NCBI GenBank assembly: GCA_045591925.1
Contig: JAZNTW010000017.1
Coordinates: forward strand, 62,001 to 126,000
Source: Firm-04 sp045591925
GTDB lineage: Bacteria; Bacillota; Clostridia; Oscillospirales; Ruminococcaceae
Reading direction: 5' to 3'
DNA length: 64,000 nucleotides
This document shows, in pieces, positions 7,504 through 14,952 of this stretch; position 1 is the first letter of the stretch; every line of letters begins with the position of its first letter. Both the position numbers and the translations under genes were made by a program. Below the pieces are notes generated by a model that did no database searches, was not told the DNA's origin, and saw only the letters and a program-made list of their open reading frames with translations.

Positions 7504-8277
7504 TCAGATTTTATGGGAGAATGGTTCGCACTCCCGCGCCAATGCCTCGGATAAATCCTCCGGTATGCCGCGCGGACCGCGAATAGACGAGACGCCGTAA
7601 TCACGCAGCCGTTCGAGTGGAAACTGCGTCTGCGGATAGCGTGCAAGCAGCTTCAGCCGCACAACCTTTTCCATATGCAGACCGTCCTGATCATAATGAT
7701 GGGGAATATCGGTTTCCGTTACGATACAGGCATAGGTCACAGCACCGATTGGTTTGCCCTCGTAGATATACAGCGTATCACCCACGATAAAGCTGCCGCT
7801 TTGCGTCCAGAGTGTTTCTCCGGTTATAGCAAGCGTTTCTGCCAGATTTTCATATTTTGGATTTGCAGGAATCAGCCATGGCTTTGGCTCTGTCCGTGCA
7901 GCTCTGCTTTTTCCGGAGACCAGTATGTAGCTTGTTTTCAGCATGGCTGTCACCTGTTCCAGCGGCACAGAGTCGTCCAGCAAAATCGAAATCCAGTTGT
8001 TTTTGTTCATGTGATATGCCGGATAGAAGCCCTTTTGCAATATCACAGAGCCGATCATCATGGAGTCGCATTTGACATTCAAAATATCGCATGGCGCATT
8101 GGATGTACCGGTGATTCTGCATCGCGGCACGGTCACGATCAAGCCGTACCATTTGCCGTTTGGATGCCGCAGAACCGCGTGCTCCGGCGAACTCTGCCAA
8201 GGGTATTCCGGTGTTGTCTGATAGGCTTCGGCAGCAAAGCGCAAAATGTTCTGCCGATTGGCATATTGCGTGTTCAT
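7504..8277 (-). CDS. MmcQ/YjbR-like protein with EVE-like C-terminal region
   Basis: A 257-residue cytosolic protein. Residues about 15-125 match the MmcQ/YjbR (CyaY-like fold) family: W.SSPEHAVLRHPNGKWYGLI, DILNVKCDS, GFYPAYHMNKNNWISILL, TSYILVS. The C-terminal half (about 135-250) contains GDTLYIYEGKPIGAVTYAC, which resembles the beta-barrel of EVE/PUA-type domains that read modified bases; that assignment is tentative. SD AAAGGGG precedes the ATG. It lies 20 nt upstream of the GH16 gene on the same strand, so the two could be co-transcribed. Biochemical role unknown. Confidence 0.7.
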   Translation of the reverse strand: MNTQYANRQNILRFAAEAYQTTPEYPWQSSPEHAVLRHPNGKWYGLIVTVPRCRITGTSNAPCDILNVKCDSMMIGSVILQKGFYPAYHMNKNNWISILLDDSVPLEQVTAMLKTSYILVSGKSRAARTEPKPWLIPANPKYENLAETLAITGETLWTQSGSFIVGDTLYIYEGKPIGAVTYACIVTETDIPHHYDQDGLHMEKVVRLKLLARYPQTQFPLERLRDYGVSSIRGPRGIPEDLSEALARECEPFSHKI

Positions 8278-8480
8278 GCAGCATATCCCCTTTCATCTGC
8301 CGATATTATACCATATTTTTTATCGGAATACAACGGATACGGACAAAAATATGCCGGAATATCCAATTCGCTGTGTGGCTTATTCTTGATAAGCGTGCCG
8401 CGCTGTTGATGTTCAGAATCTCGTTGATCTGCTCCTCGCGGCAGGCCTGAATCTATATATCGTCCTTTAATAAACGCCAT
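8274..8480 (-). pseudogene. short degenerate ORF after phage remnant
   Basis: A 68-codon frame beginning MAFIKGRYIDSG, whose ATG overlaps the stop of the upstream remnant (TAATG). After about 15 codons a neighbouring frame reads REEQINEILNINSAAR with better codon use, suggesting a frameshift. It overlaps the start of the YjbR-like gene. Best read as the broken start of a second phage gene. Confidence 0.35.
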
Positions 8481-8935
8481 TATCGTTCACTCCATTCTAT
8501 CCCGTATTCAACTGCGTACTGGCTTAGGGTTTCAATTATCGCCTCGACCTCATTATAACCGTTTCCGCGTAATTTGTCACCCCTTGCTCCAAACGCTCTT
8601 GCTAAGAACGGCTTGCCCCCAGCCTTGTACGTAAACACTCGTCCGTTGTGCGTTACGACAACGCCGAGCTTGTATCCTGCTGCGCGTTCGCTACAAGGTC
8701 TGAACCGGTAGGCGGATCGTTCGTTCCGTGGTTGTGTACGGATATCAGACTGTATTCTGGATTTCTTGCGATTGCGTTACGTAGGCTCGTGTTATATTCA
8801 ACCCCGTTTTCAACGGTTGACCGCGATTGACGCCCTTCCACCGCCCTGAACCCCTCAACGGTCATCCGCTGTCGTTTTGTTTATCTGGTTTACGCTGTTT
8901 ACAATATTTTGCCGGACGGCTGCTTGCAATAACGA
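8480..8935 (-). pseudogene. frameshifted phage head-protein C-terminal remnant
   Basis: Three pieces in different frames join into one protein tail. The first (around 8930-8862) reads QAAVRQNIVNSVNQINKTT. The second (around 8865-8690) reads ARNPEYSLISVHNHGTNDPPTGSD. The third (around 8690-8480) reads YKLGVVVTHNGRVFTYK to EYGIEWSER and stop. The order S(I/L)xSVHNHxxxxPPTGSDxV...GYKLGVVxxHNG...YGIxW is familiar from C-termini of phage MuF/minor head proteins in Firmicutes. At least two frameshifts break it. Codon use (AAA, TTA, AAT, GGA) is less GC-rich than the neighbours, in line with phage origin. Confidence 0.65.
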
Positions 8936-8952
8936 AAAAAATATGCTACAAT
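8924..8952 (+). promoter_or_regulatory. sigma-A promoter for sigI-rsgI
   Basis: TTGCAA (8924-8929), 17-nt spacer, TACAAT (8947-8952). It lies just upstream of the SigI-type element, giving tandem promoters. Confidence 0.6.
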
Positions 8953-8960
8953 ATAAAAAA

Positions 8961-8991
8961 TTACCCCGATTTTTCGGAAGATGTACCGTAT
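8961..8991 (+). promoter_or_regulatory. putative SigI-dependent promoter of sigI
   Basis: TTACCCC (8961-8967), 19 nt, CGTAT (8987-8991), preceded by A-tracts. The same TTACCCC-N19-CGTAT with A-tracts stands upstream of the Lys-Pro-Glu protein gene (minus, 12023-11993). SigI-family promoters are known for a C-rich -35 with upstream A-tract and a CGWA-like -10. Autoregulation is inferred. Confidence 0.6.
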
Positions 8992-9017
8992 TCTATTACT
9001 AATATGGGGGTGATAAC

Positions 9018-9740
9018 ATGGAATCTGAAGCCAAACAGCTCATATCCCGTGTCTATCAGGCCAAAATAGATCAAAACCATGCCGATCGGCTGATTGCAGA
9101 TTATATGCCGTTTATCCGATCGGAAACAGCCAAATTTCTCAAGCGGGCACCCGATCCGAGCGATGATGAGCTTAGTATCGCGATGTTTGCTTTTTATGAG
9201 GCGATCAATAGCTATGCGGAAAAACGCGGCGCATTCCTGAGCTTTGCCGCGCTGCAAATCAAAAACCGCCTGATTGACAATTATCGAAAAGAACGGCGAA
9301 ATTTTGGTCATGTCTCATTGGATTCACCCGATGAGGAACAAAATACGCTGCTCGATACCATTCCTGATACGCATGATGCCTATGATGAAAGCGATGTCCG
9401 CGAGGCGACCAGACTGGAAATCGCAGAGCTTTCGGCGCAGATGACGCAATTCGGCGTTTCCATGCGCGATGTTGCGGAAAATTCTCCGCGGCAGGAACGC
9501 TCCTTGAAGCATTGTCAGACCGCCATTGCCTATGCAAGAAGTCATCCGGATATTCTTGACGATTTTCTGCGAACCAAGCGCGTGCCGCTTGCAAAGCTCG
9601 CGAAAGGCGCCGGCGTAGAACGCAAAGCGCTGGAGCGTCATCGCCGCTATCTTGTTGCCGTTCTGCTGATTTGCACCAACGGTTATGAGATTTTACGCGG
9701 ACACATCATGCAGGTACTCAGAGGGAGGGAGGATCCATGA
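9018..9740 (+). CDS. sigI: RNA polymerase sigma-I factor
   Basis: A 240-residue alternative sigma factor of the SigI group. The region-2-like part (about 1-95) includes DDELSIAMFAFYEAINSYAEKRGAF-type segments and IKNRLIDNYRKERR. A SigI-specific C-terminal domain (about 125-230) ends in KGAGVERKALERHRRYLVAV, a helix-turn-helix likely to read the -35. SD GGGGGTGAT precedes the ATG. Its stop overlaps the rsgI ATG (ATGA), the usual sigI-rsgI coupling. In Clostridium thermocellum SigI factors switch on cellulosome genes when polysaccharide is sensed by RsgI. With dockerin enzymes on both sides, the same role is likely here. Confidence 0.92.
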   Translation: MESEAKQLISRVYQAKIDQNHADRLIADYMPFIRSETAKFLKRAPDPSDDELSIAMFAFYEAINSYAEKRGAFLSFAALQIKNRLIDNYRKERRNFGHVSLDSPDEEQNTLLDTIPDTHDAYDESDVREATRLEIAELSAQMTQFGVSMRDVAENSPRQERSLKHCQTAIAYARSHPDILDDFLRTKRVPLAKLAKGAGVERKALERHRRYLVAVLLICTNGYEILRGHIMQVLRGREDP

Positions 9741-10828
9741 ATTATATTGTTATGGAATGCCATGAGGCATATGCGATCCTCATGGACGAAGAATCACGCT
9801 TTTTCCAAGCTGCCAATTTGCATTACAGCGTCGGTCAGACCATCACAGAGCCGATTTTGATGCAGCGAACCCAGACGGAAGCTGCTGCAAATATCAGTTC
9901 CGATACGCCGCGCATCCGGCGCATTGTCATGCGTGTGGCGGCTGCCGCTGCCTGCTTGCTGATTGCGGTAGGTGCCGGATATTCCCACTTCATGAAGAAT
10001 TATCATACCGATGCGGTGGTAATTCTCAATTCGGATGCAAATATTCGGATGTATCTGAACAAGGATGGCAAGGTCGTGAAGCTGAAAAGCGACAACGATG
10101 CCGGCGCCGCCCTGCTCGAAAGCTATGACGGTCGCCGCAAAAATAAAGTGATTGTAGCACATGAGCTGCTCGCGCTCCAAAAAGCAAGCGGCAGCATCAA
10201 CGATGGCGATACCGTAGAGGTTTATATCTCTGCCCAGACAACGGACGAATTCGATGAATACAAAACGGCATTTGTATCGGATATCTCTAAGCTGAAGCTG
10301 AATGTCAATGTGCAGAACCTCACGGAGCATCCGGAGATCACCGCAACCACCGAGCCGCCGGTTGATACTGAGAAGCCGGAGAAAAAAGAACCGTTAAAGC
10401 CGGATCCGAAAAAGGAGAAGGAGCCTCCTGTAAAGCCGGATAAAAAGGCTGAGGATCCGCTGAAAAATGAAACCGGAAAGACGCCGGCTACGGGCGTGCA
10501 GCCGCAAACACCGGCTGATCCGCAGATTGCGCCTGTCAAACCGCCGGTGCCGCCGGAACCTGCTGAGCCAGCGGAGGGCATACAGGTTGAAAATACCGAG
10601 CAGGAGAAAAAACCTGAGAAAGCAGATGAGAATGCGCTCAAGCCGGAGAAACCGGAAACGCCGGAGCATGAGCAGCCGCTGGTCAATCCGCCGGAGCAAT
10701 CGCATAAAAAGCCGGAAAAGCCTGCGCCGCCGCATTTGAAGAATGCAGAGAAGTCGGATGTAAATGTGCAGAATGTAGAAAAGCCTGAGGCAAATCTGCC
10801 TGCTGCAAGCCTGCCGCCTGCTCCGTAA
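9737..10828 (+). CDS. rsgI: RsgI-type transmembrane anti-sigma factor with Pro/Lys/Glu-rich ectodomain
   Basis: A 363-residue partner of SigI. The cytosolic N-terminus (about 1-45, IVMECHEAYAILMDEESRFF) matches the RsgI N-terminal sigma-binding domain. One membrane helix is at about 64-82. A periplasmic-type domain (about 90-200; VVILNSDANIRMYLNKDGKV to SDISKLKLNVNV) resembles the conserved extracytoplasmic region of RsgI proteins. Residues about 205-363 are low-complexity, rich in Pro, Lys and Glu (KPEKPE-like motifs) and presumably extended through the wall. Unlike many clostridial RsgIs it has no CBM or glycosidase at the C-terminus, so how substrate would be sensed is unclear. Confidence 0.85.
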   Translation: MNYIVMECHEAYAILMDEESRFFQAANLHYSVGQTITEPILMQRTQTEAAANISSDTPRIRRIVMRVAAAAACLLIAVGAGYSHFMKNYHTDAVVILNSDANIRMYLNKDGKVVKLKSDNDAGAALLESYDGRRKNKVIVAHELLALQKASGSINDGDTVEVYISAQTTDEFDEYKTAFVSDISKLKLNVNVQNLTEHPEITATTEPPVDTEKPEKKEPLKPDPKKEKEPPVKPDKKAEDPLKNETGKTPATGVQPQTPADPQIAPVKPPVPPEPAEPAEGIQVENTEQEKKPEKADENALKPEKPETPEHEQPLVNPPEQSHKKPEKPAPPHLKNAEKSDVNVQNVEKPEANLPAASLPPAP

Positions 10829-10860
10829 TACGGGCTGCCTATCCATCCATACATATTATC

Positions 10861-10903
10861 AGGACGCTTTTGACCTTGCTGCCGAAAGCGTCCTTACTTT
10901 TAT
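10861..10903 (+). terminator. intrinsic terminator after rsgI
   Basis: Stem AGGACGCTTT (10861-10870) with AAAGCGTCCT (10885-10894), then TACTTTTATG. It ends sigI-rsgI transcription. Confidence 0.75.
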
Positions 10904-10957
10904 GCGGTTGACTTTTCCGGTTATCCTCAGACCTGCTTTTGTACCATAATATGCAGA

Positions 10958-11001
10958 GTAAAAAAAGCCCCTCCCGTTATGCGCTAACATGACGGGAAGG
11001 G
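10958..11001 (-). terminator. intrinsic terminator after Lys-Pro-Glu repeat gene
   Basis: On the minus strand CCTTCCCGTCA pairs with TAACGGGAGGGG (allowing a bulge) around a loop, and the stem is followed by CTTTTTTTACTC. It closes the transcript of the gene at 11089-11916. Confidence 0.8.
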
Positions 11002-11088
11002 TGCGAAAATCATTCAACAGCCAATATAGGGAATAAATCGTGGGGTGAGAACGGATTACGCAGTCGGTATGGGAAACCGACAACGTAA

Positions 11089-11916
11089 TTATTCAGCTTC
11101 GGTGGTTTCAGTCTCAGCAGGAGCCTCGACCTCAACATCTTCGGACACTTCTTCCTTCTCCGGCTTTACCGGCTTTTCCGGCTTCACAGGAGCTTCCGGT
11201 TTTACAGGCGGTTCCGGCTTTTCAGTGTTCTCCGGTTTTACAGGCGGTTCCGGCTTCTCCGGCTTTTCAGCGTTTTCCGGCTTGACAGGAGCTTCCGGCT
11301 TCTCCGGCTTTTCGCCATCCTCCGGCTTAACGGGTTTTTCCGGCTTCTCAGGCTTCTCGACATTTTCAGGTTTTGCCGGCTTCTCAGGCTTCTCAAGCTC
11401 ATGCTTCAGATCGCCGTTGCAGAATTCAAACCAATTCAGCTTTGCATCGTCATCCTTGAAATCATTCAGCTCGAAATCAAAGGAGCTGCCGATCATATCA
11501 ATGATCTGATGCTTGCCGACGTGCTTTCCATGCTTCTCAGGCTTTTCGGTCTCAACTTCTTCATCCTCGGTAACTTCGCCGTCTGCTTCGGAATCGGACG
11601 GAGCTTCAACTTCTTCATCAGCAGGTGTTTCATCCTCTGTGATTTCGGTATCGACTTCCGGAACAACCGGTGTCTCGATCTGATCAGCAGGTGCTTCGTC
11701 CTCAACGACCGGAGCATCGACATCTTCTGCCGGAGTCTCCACGGTTGTATCCTCGGTGGACTCCTCTGTGGTTTCCTCAATGTCCTGAGAAATTACAGTG
11801 TCGGTTGCCGGCTCGGTTTTTTCAGTCAGATTGTCTGCGAATGCGGTGATACCGGTTGCTGCGGACAGCACGGTGATTGCTGCGATTGCAGAGATGATGC
11901 GCTTGTTTGCTTTCAT
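11089..11916 (-). CDS. secreted Lys-Pro-Glu repeat protein, putative SigI target
   Basis: A 275-residue exported protein with signal peptide MKANKRIISAIAAITVLSAA...AFA (1-28). Residues about 30-125 are very acidic and Thr-rich. About 128-175 is the only part with a folded look (HQIIDMIGSSFDFELNDF, LNWFEFCNGDLKHEL). About 175-250 is a repeat region built from KPEKPE, PPVKPE and APVKPE units, then an acidic tail. No sortase motif, dockerin or LPxTG was seen. The chosen ATG has SD AAGGAG at 9 nt; an ATG seven codons earlier also has an SD-like GGAG. The ectodomain of RsgI next door has similar composition. The shared promoter element suggests SigI control. Confidence 0.8.
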   Translation of the reverse strand: MKANKRIISAIAAITVLSAATGITAFADNLTEKTEPATDTVISQDIEETTEESTEDTTVETPAEDVDAPVVEDEAPADQIETPVVPEVDTEITEDETPADEEVEAPSDSEADGEVTEDEEVETEKPEKHGKHVGKHQIIDMIGSSFDFELNDFKDDDAKLNWFEFCNGDLKHELEKPEKPAKPENVEKPEKPEKPVKPEDGEKPEKPEAPVKPENAEKPEKPEPPVKPENTEKPEPPVKPEAPVKPEKPVKPEKEEVSEDVEVEAPAETETTEAE

Positions 11917-11992
11917 GGTTTCATACTCCTTTTTCATAAAGTTTCTCCGGATGCTTCCGAAGTGAAAAGCATTTTTGCTTTCTGTCTACAGG

Positions 11993-12023
11993 ATACGAAG
12001 CTGCATTTGAAAAAAAGGGGTAA
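11993..12023 (-). promoter_or_regulatory. putative SigI-dependent promoter of the repeat-protein gene
   Basis: On the minus strand TTACCCC (12023-12017), 19 nt, CGTAT (11997-11993), preceded by alternating A and T tracts (about 12024-12060). Spacing and both boxes equal those in front of sigI. The leader would be about 70 nt. Confidence 0.6.
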
Positions 12024-12089
12024 TTCAAAAATTTTTTTGAAAAATTTTTTTGAAAATATTTTTTGCACATCAAACACGCGAAAAAACGC

Positions 12090-12131
12090 AAAAAAAACAC
12101 CTGCATCCCCCACAGCGCGGGAAACGCAGGT
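12090..12131 (-). terminator. intrinsic terminator after the response regulator gene
   Basis: On the minus strand ACCTGCGT and ATGCAGGT close an inner CCC/GGG stem, followed by GTTTTTTTT (12097-12090 is a T-run). It separates the two-component operon from the SigI-type promoter just downstream. Confidence 0.85.
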
Positions 12132-12191
12132 ATATCAGAACAATGACCAATTACTATTATACACATTCGGCGCACCAAATGCGCACCGAAT

Positions 12192-12998
12192 TCAAACGGA
12201 ATTCATAAATTGCTGCTGAAGTGCTGCACGGGTTTCCTCTGCAAACGAATACTGCGTCATATATTCACCGTGAAACGCACGCATCGCCAGCGGTTCACCG
12301 TTCAGGAAGCGATAGTAGTCGCAGTCAATCTGATGAACATTCACACTGACGCCGCCCTGCATTCGGATGAGTACCTCCTCTGCGTCTGCCTGACGGAGCG
12401 TTTTGGCAAGCTCGGTAATGATCGTTCGCACCATGCTTTTACGGGTTTCCGAGGGACTTTCGTCCGGCCAGAGATTTCCGATAATCATATCATTGCTGCA
12501 AACAGCCCCCTGCCGGTCAACCAGATACGCCAAAAGCTCCTTGCATTTCTGTCTGCTGAATTTCAGCGGCGTACTCCCGTGAAACACCTCGAAGCTGCCA
12601 AAGCACTGTACGCGCAGCGTGTGCGATTCCCACTGCTGCTCAGTGCTGTGGCGCAAATGACTCAGTGCGCGCACGACCGCCTGCTCCGTCACAGGCTTCA
12701 TAATATAATCGCTGGCATAGAGTGCAAAGGCATCCGGCATATATTCGATATGTCCTGTGATAAAAATGATGTTGATGCGCGGCTGAAGCTGCTGCAATTT
12801 TTTTGCGAGTGCGACACCGTCGATTTCCGGCATCTCAATATCCAAAAATGCCGCGTCAATCAAGGTATGCGCTGCGTCCTGCAATGCTGCATAGGCGTCG
12901 GTATAGCCGGTATGTGTTCCGGCAGGGTCTACGCGCTTCAAGATTCGCTGAAGCATATTGACAACCGCGCTTTTGTCGTCAACTATGATTGTCTGCAT
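12192..12998 (-). CDS. response regulator with SARP/BTAD-like output region
   Basis: A 268-residue protein. Receiver domain about 1-120: acidic pair Asp7-Asp8, phospho-acceptor Asp53 in FLDIEMPEIDG, switch Thr in IIFITGH and Lys in YIMKPVT. The C-terminal half (about 130-268) begins RVQCFGSFEVFHGSTPLKF and includes KCKELLAYLVDRQGA, VRTIITELAKTLR and DCDYYRF, resembling the winged-helix plus bacterial transcriptional activation domain of SARP-like regulators. LytS-type kinases usually pair with LytTR regulators, so this output is less usual. It overlaps the kinase gene by 20 nt, is last in its operon, and is followed by a strong terminator. Confidence 0.85.
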   Translation of the reverse strand: MQTIIVDDKSAVVNMLQRILKRVDPAGTHTGYTDAYAALQDAAHTLIDAAFLDIEMPEIDGVALAKKLQQLQPRINIIFITGHIEYMPDAFALYASDYIMKPVTEQAVVRALSHLRHSTEQQWESHTLRVQCFGSFEVFHGSTPLKFSRQKCKELLAYLVDRQGAVCSNDMIIGNLWPDESPSETRKSMVRTIITELAKTLRQADAEEVLIRMQGGVSVNVHQIDCDYYRFLNGEPLAMRAFHGEYMTQYSFAEETRAALQQQFMNSV

Positions 12999-14085
12999 GA
13001 GAAATCCCCCCCTTTTCCGGAATCAGAATGGTGACCTTTGCGCCGTTTGGGCTGAGTGAAATATTGAGATTTGCACCGCATTGCACCGCAAGCCGATTTT
13101 CGACATTCTTTAGCCCGATGCTCTGATGTGCCTTTTGCTGCGCTGTCAGGTTTGCCGAGACATTGCCATTATCCGAAACCGTGATCCGGATGCACTGTCC
13201 GATGCGTTCTGTTTTGAGCAGTGCTGAACCGGTGCCGTCACGCCGGCTGAGTGCGCCATGCTTGATTGCGTTCTCAACAATCGGCTGAATCGTCAGCGCC
13301 GGTATCTCAAAATCAGAAGCGTCAATCTCGTATCGCAATTCAAACGGCTGATCGGTACAGGCGCGTTCGAGTGCTTCATAGGTGCGGATATGCTCTAATT
13401 CCGTCTCAAAGGGAATCAGGTTATCCGTTGTCAGTGCTGTCATATTGCTGCGCAAATAACTCGCAAACTGTGCAATGCAATCCGCGGCGGCGTCTGCGTC
13501 CTGATAGCAGAGATTCTGAATGCTCATCAGAACATTGAAAATGAAATGTGGTCTGATTTGCTCGGTCAGCAGCTTTGCTTGCCGCAATTCGAGGTCTGCC
13601 GCCTTCGTTTCGATCTGGACGCCGGCCTCGTGACGGAAGCAAAGATAGGTCAGGAAGATCGAAAGCGTAAAGCCATACTCAATCAGATTGATGTCCGGAT
13701 AAAAATGCTGACCGATGCTTGCAAGCAGAACCGGCAGTATCGCGCAGCCCAGCATCCGAACAGGAATCGGCGTACTGCGCTTCCAAAATCGAATTTTTCC
13801 ATCCGGCTCGCAGAATACGGCACAGAGCAGTGTCACACCGGCGCATAGTCCAATAAAAAATGCAAGCAGAAACATCAGTGAGCTGATTTCGGCTGTATTG
13901 GGATTGCACGCGGAGACATCAAGGGAAATCGCATATAGTGTAGCAAACAGATGGAGCGCTGCGGAAGCGGCAATCAAAAATACGCGGCGATCATACTGCT
14001 TGCGAAACAGCGGCATGAAAACCGGAATCAGCATCGGAATGCCTGCTAGCATCAGTGTGATACGAACCGCAATCGCAGTTGTCAT
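12979..14085 (-). CDS. LytS-like membrane sensor histidine kinase
   Basis: A 368-residue kinase. N-terminal half (about 1-150) has five or six hydrophobic helices and no recognisable sensor domain. A short linker leads to a His_kinase (LytS/YehU) domain with phospho-acceptor His180 in QIRPHFIFNVLMSIQN. The ATP-binding region contains PALTIQPIVENAIKHG, then VSDNGNVSANL and GLKNVENRL. The ATG at 14085 has SD GGGAGG at 7 nt; a much longer upstream frame has no SD and overlaps the membrane-protein gene. It probably phosphorylates the overlapping downstream regulator. The signal is unknown. Confidence 0.9.
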   Translation of the reverse strand: MTTAIAVRITLMLAGIPMLIPVFMPLFRKQYDRRVFLIAASAALHLFATLYAISLDVSACNPNTAEISSLMFLLAFFIGLCAGVTLLCAVFCEPDGKIRFWKRSTPIPVRMLGCAILPVLLASIGQHFYPDINLIEYGFTLSIFLTYLCFRHEAGVQIETKAADLELRQAKLLTEQIRPHFIFNVLMSIQNLCYQDADAAADCIAQFASYLRSNMTALTTDNLIPFETELEHIRTYEALERACTDQPFELRYEIDASDFEIPALTIQPIVENAIKHGALSRRDGTGSALLKTERIGQCIRITVSDNGNVSANLTAQQKAHQSIGLKNVENRLAVQCGANLNISLSPNGAKVTILIPEKGGISHADNHS

Positions 14086-14098
14086 ACCAAATCCTCCC

Positions 14099-14779
14099 TT
14101 ACTCCGACAATGTGGCAAGCAGCAGGGCAGTTTTGCGCGCGTGCATCGTAATCCGAAGCTGTACGATGAGCACCATGATAACAACCGTGCTGGCAAGCCC
14201 GTATGCAATTAAAAAAAGTGATGGATAGAGCGTGATGCAGACCATCAGCCCCGCATATAAAACGCTGCTTATGATTTGTAGGATAAATGTCAACCGAATG
14301 CCCTTTTCCTGTGCCGGATCACCGCCGCAAAGATACCAGACTGCGCAGAAGCCGCGCAGAAGCCGGTTCTTCGCAATGCAGGAAGATAACTGATGCGCCG
14401 CCAGATAGACAAGATAGCCTGCAATCATCAGGATATAGCGTGTTTGCTGCGACTGGAGTACCGTATTTTTCATGGCAATGGTGGAGACATTCAGCATCAG
14501 CGCAACGACCTCGATTGCGCAGTGCATCAGAAACCAGTTTTTTGCTTTATTAAAATAATGTGAGGCAACGGACGCTTCTGCCAGATAATTGGCGAGTGAA
14601 ATGATCATCAGCATACGCAGCGTCGTGAAAATTGCCGCGACCGGCAGCAGATAGCGAAGAAGCTGTTCCTGACGAATCTGCATAAACAAGATCGTGACAG
14701 GCAGCGTCAGCATCAGAAGCATAATCATGATTTCGGTGCGATAAATGCGCCGGAATATGGATGATCGCAGAACATTCAT
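14099..14779 (-). CDS. polytopic membrane protein in two-component operon
   Basis: A 226-residue protein with about six hydrophobic helices (for example IMIMLLMLTLPVTILFM near the N-terminus and LIAYGLASTVVIMVLIV near the C-terminus) and few charged loops. SD AAAGGAG precedes the ATG. It is first in the operon, 13 nt before the kinase, under a perfect-consensus promoter. By position it may be an accessory sensor or share the kinase's membrane module; no family was recognised. Confidence 0.75.
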   Translation of the reverse strand: MNVLRSSIFRRIYRTEIMIMLLMLTLPVTILFMQIRQEQLLRYLLPVAAIFTTLRMLMIISLANYLAEASVASHYFNKAKNWFLMHCAIEVVALMLNVSTIAMKNTVLQSQQTRYILMIAGYLVYLAAHQLSSCIAKNRLLRGFCAVWYLCGGDPAQEKGIRLTFILQIISSVLYAGLMVCITLYPSLFLIAYGLASTVVIMVLIVQLRITMHARKTALLLATLSE

Positions 14780-14836
14780 GCAGCATCGACTCCTTTGCCT
14801 GCGGATTCGGCAGCGGATTTACTGCCGTTCCTTTTG

Positions 14837-14865
14837 ATTATATCACAGTGCGGGTACTTTGTCAA
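14837..14865 (-). promoter_or_regulatory. perfect-consensus promoter for the two-component operon
   Basis: Minus-strand TTGACA (14865-14860), 17 nt, TATAAT (14842-14837). The leader is about 50 nt. Confidence 0.85.
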
Positions 14866-14883
14866 ACAGCAGCAGGGACGTAT

Positions 14884-14933
14884 AAAAAGAGGGACAGCCT
14901 CCCGACAAAATGCAGGAGGCTGTTATTATGGGA
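14884..14933 (-). terminator. intrinsic terminator after GH9 gene
   Basis: Minus-strand stem ACAGCCTCC (14933-14925) with GGAGGCTGT (14902-14894), then CCCTCTTTTTATA. It separates the GH9 gene from the two-component operon. Confidence 0.85.
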
Positions 14934-14952
14934 AGATGAAATTGGCGAATGC

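Noticed and set aside
14086..14208. N-terminal extension of the histidine kinase
   Set aside because: It overlaps the end of the upstream membrane-protein gene and reads Cys/Arg-rich sequence without SD.
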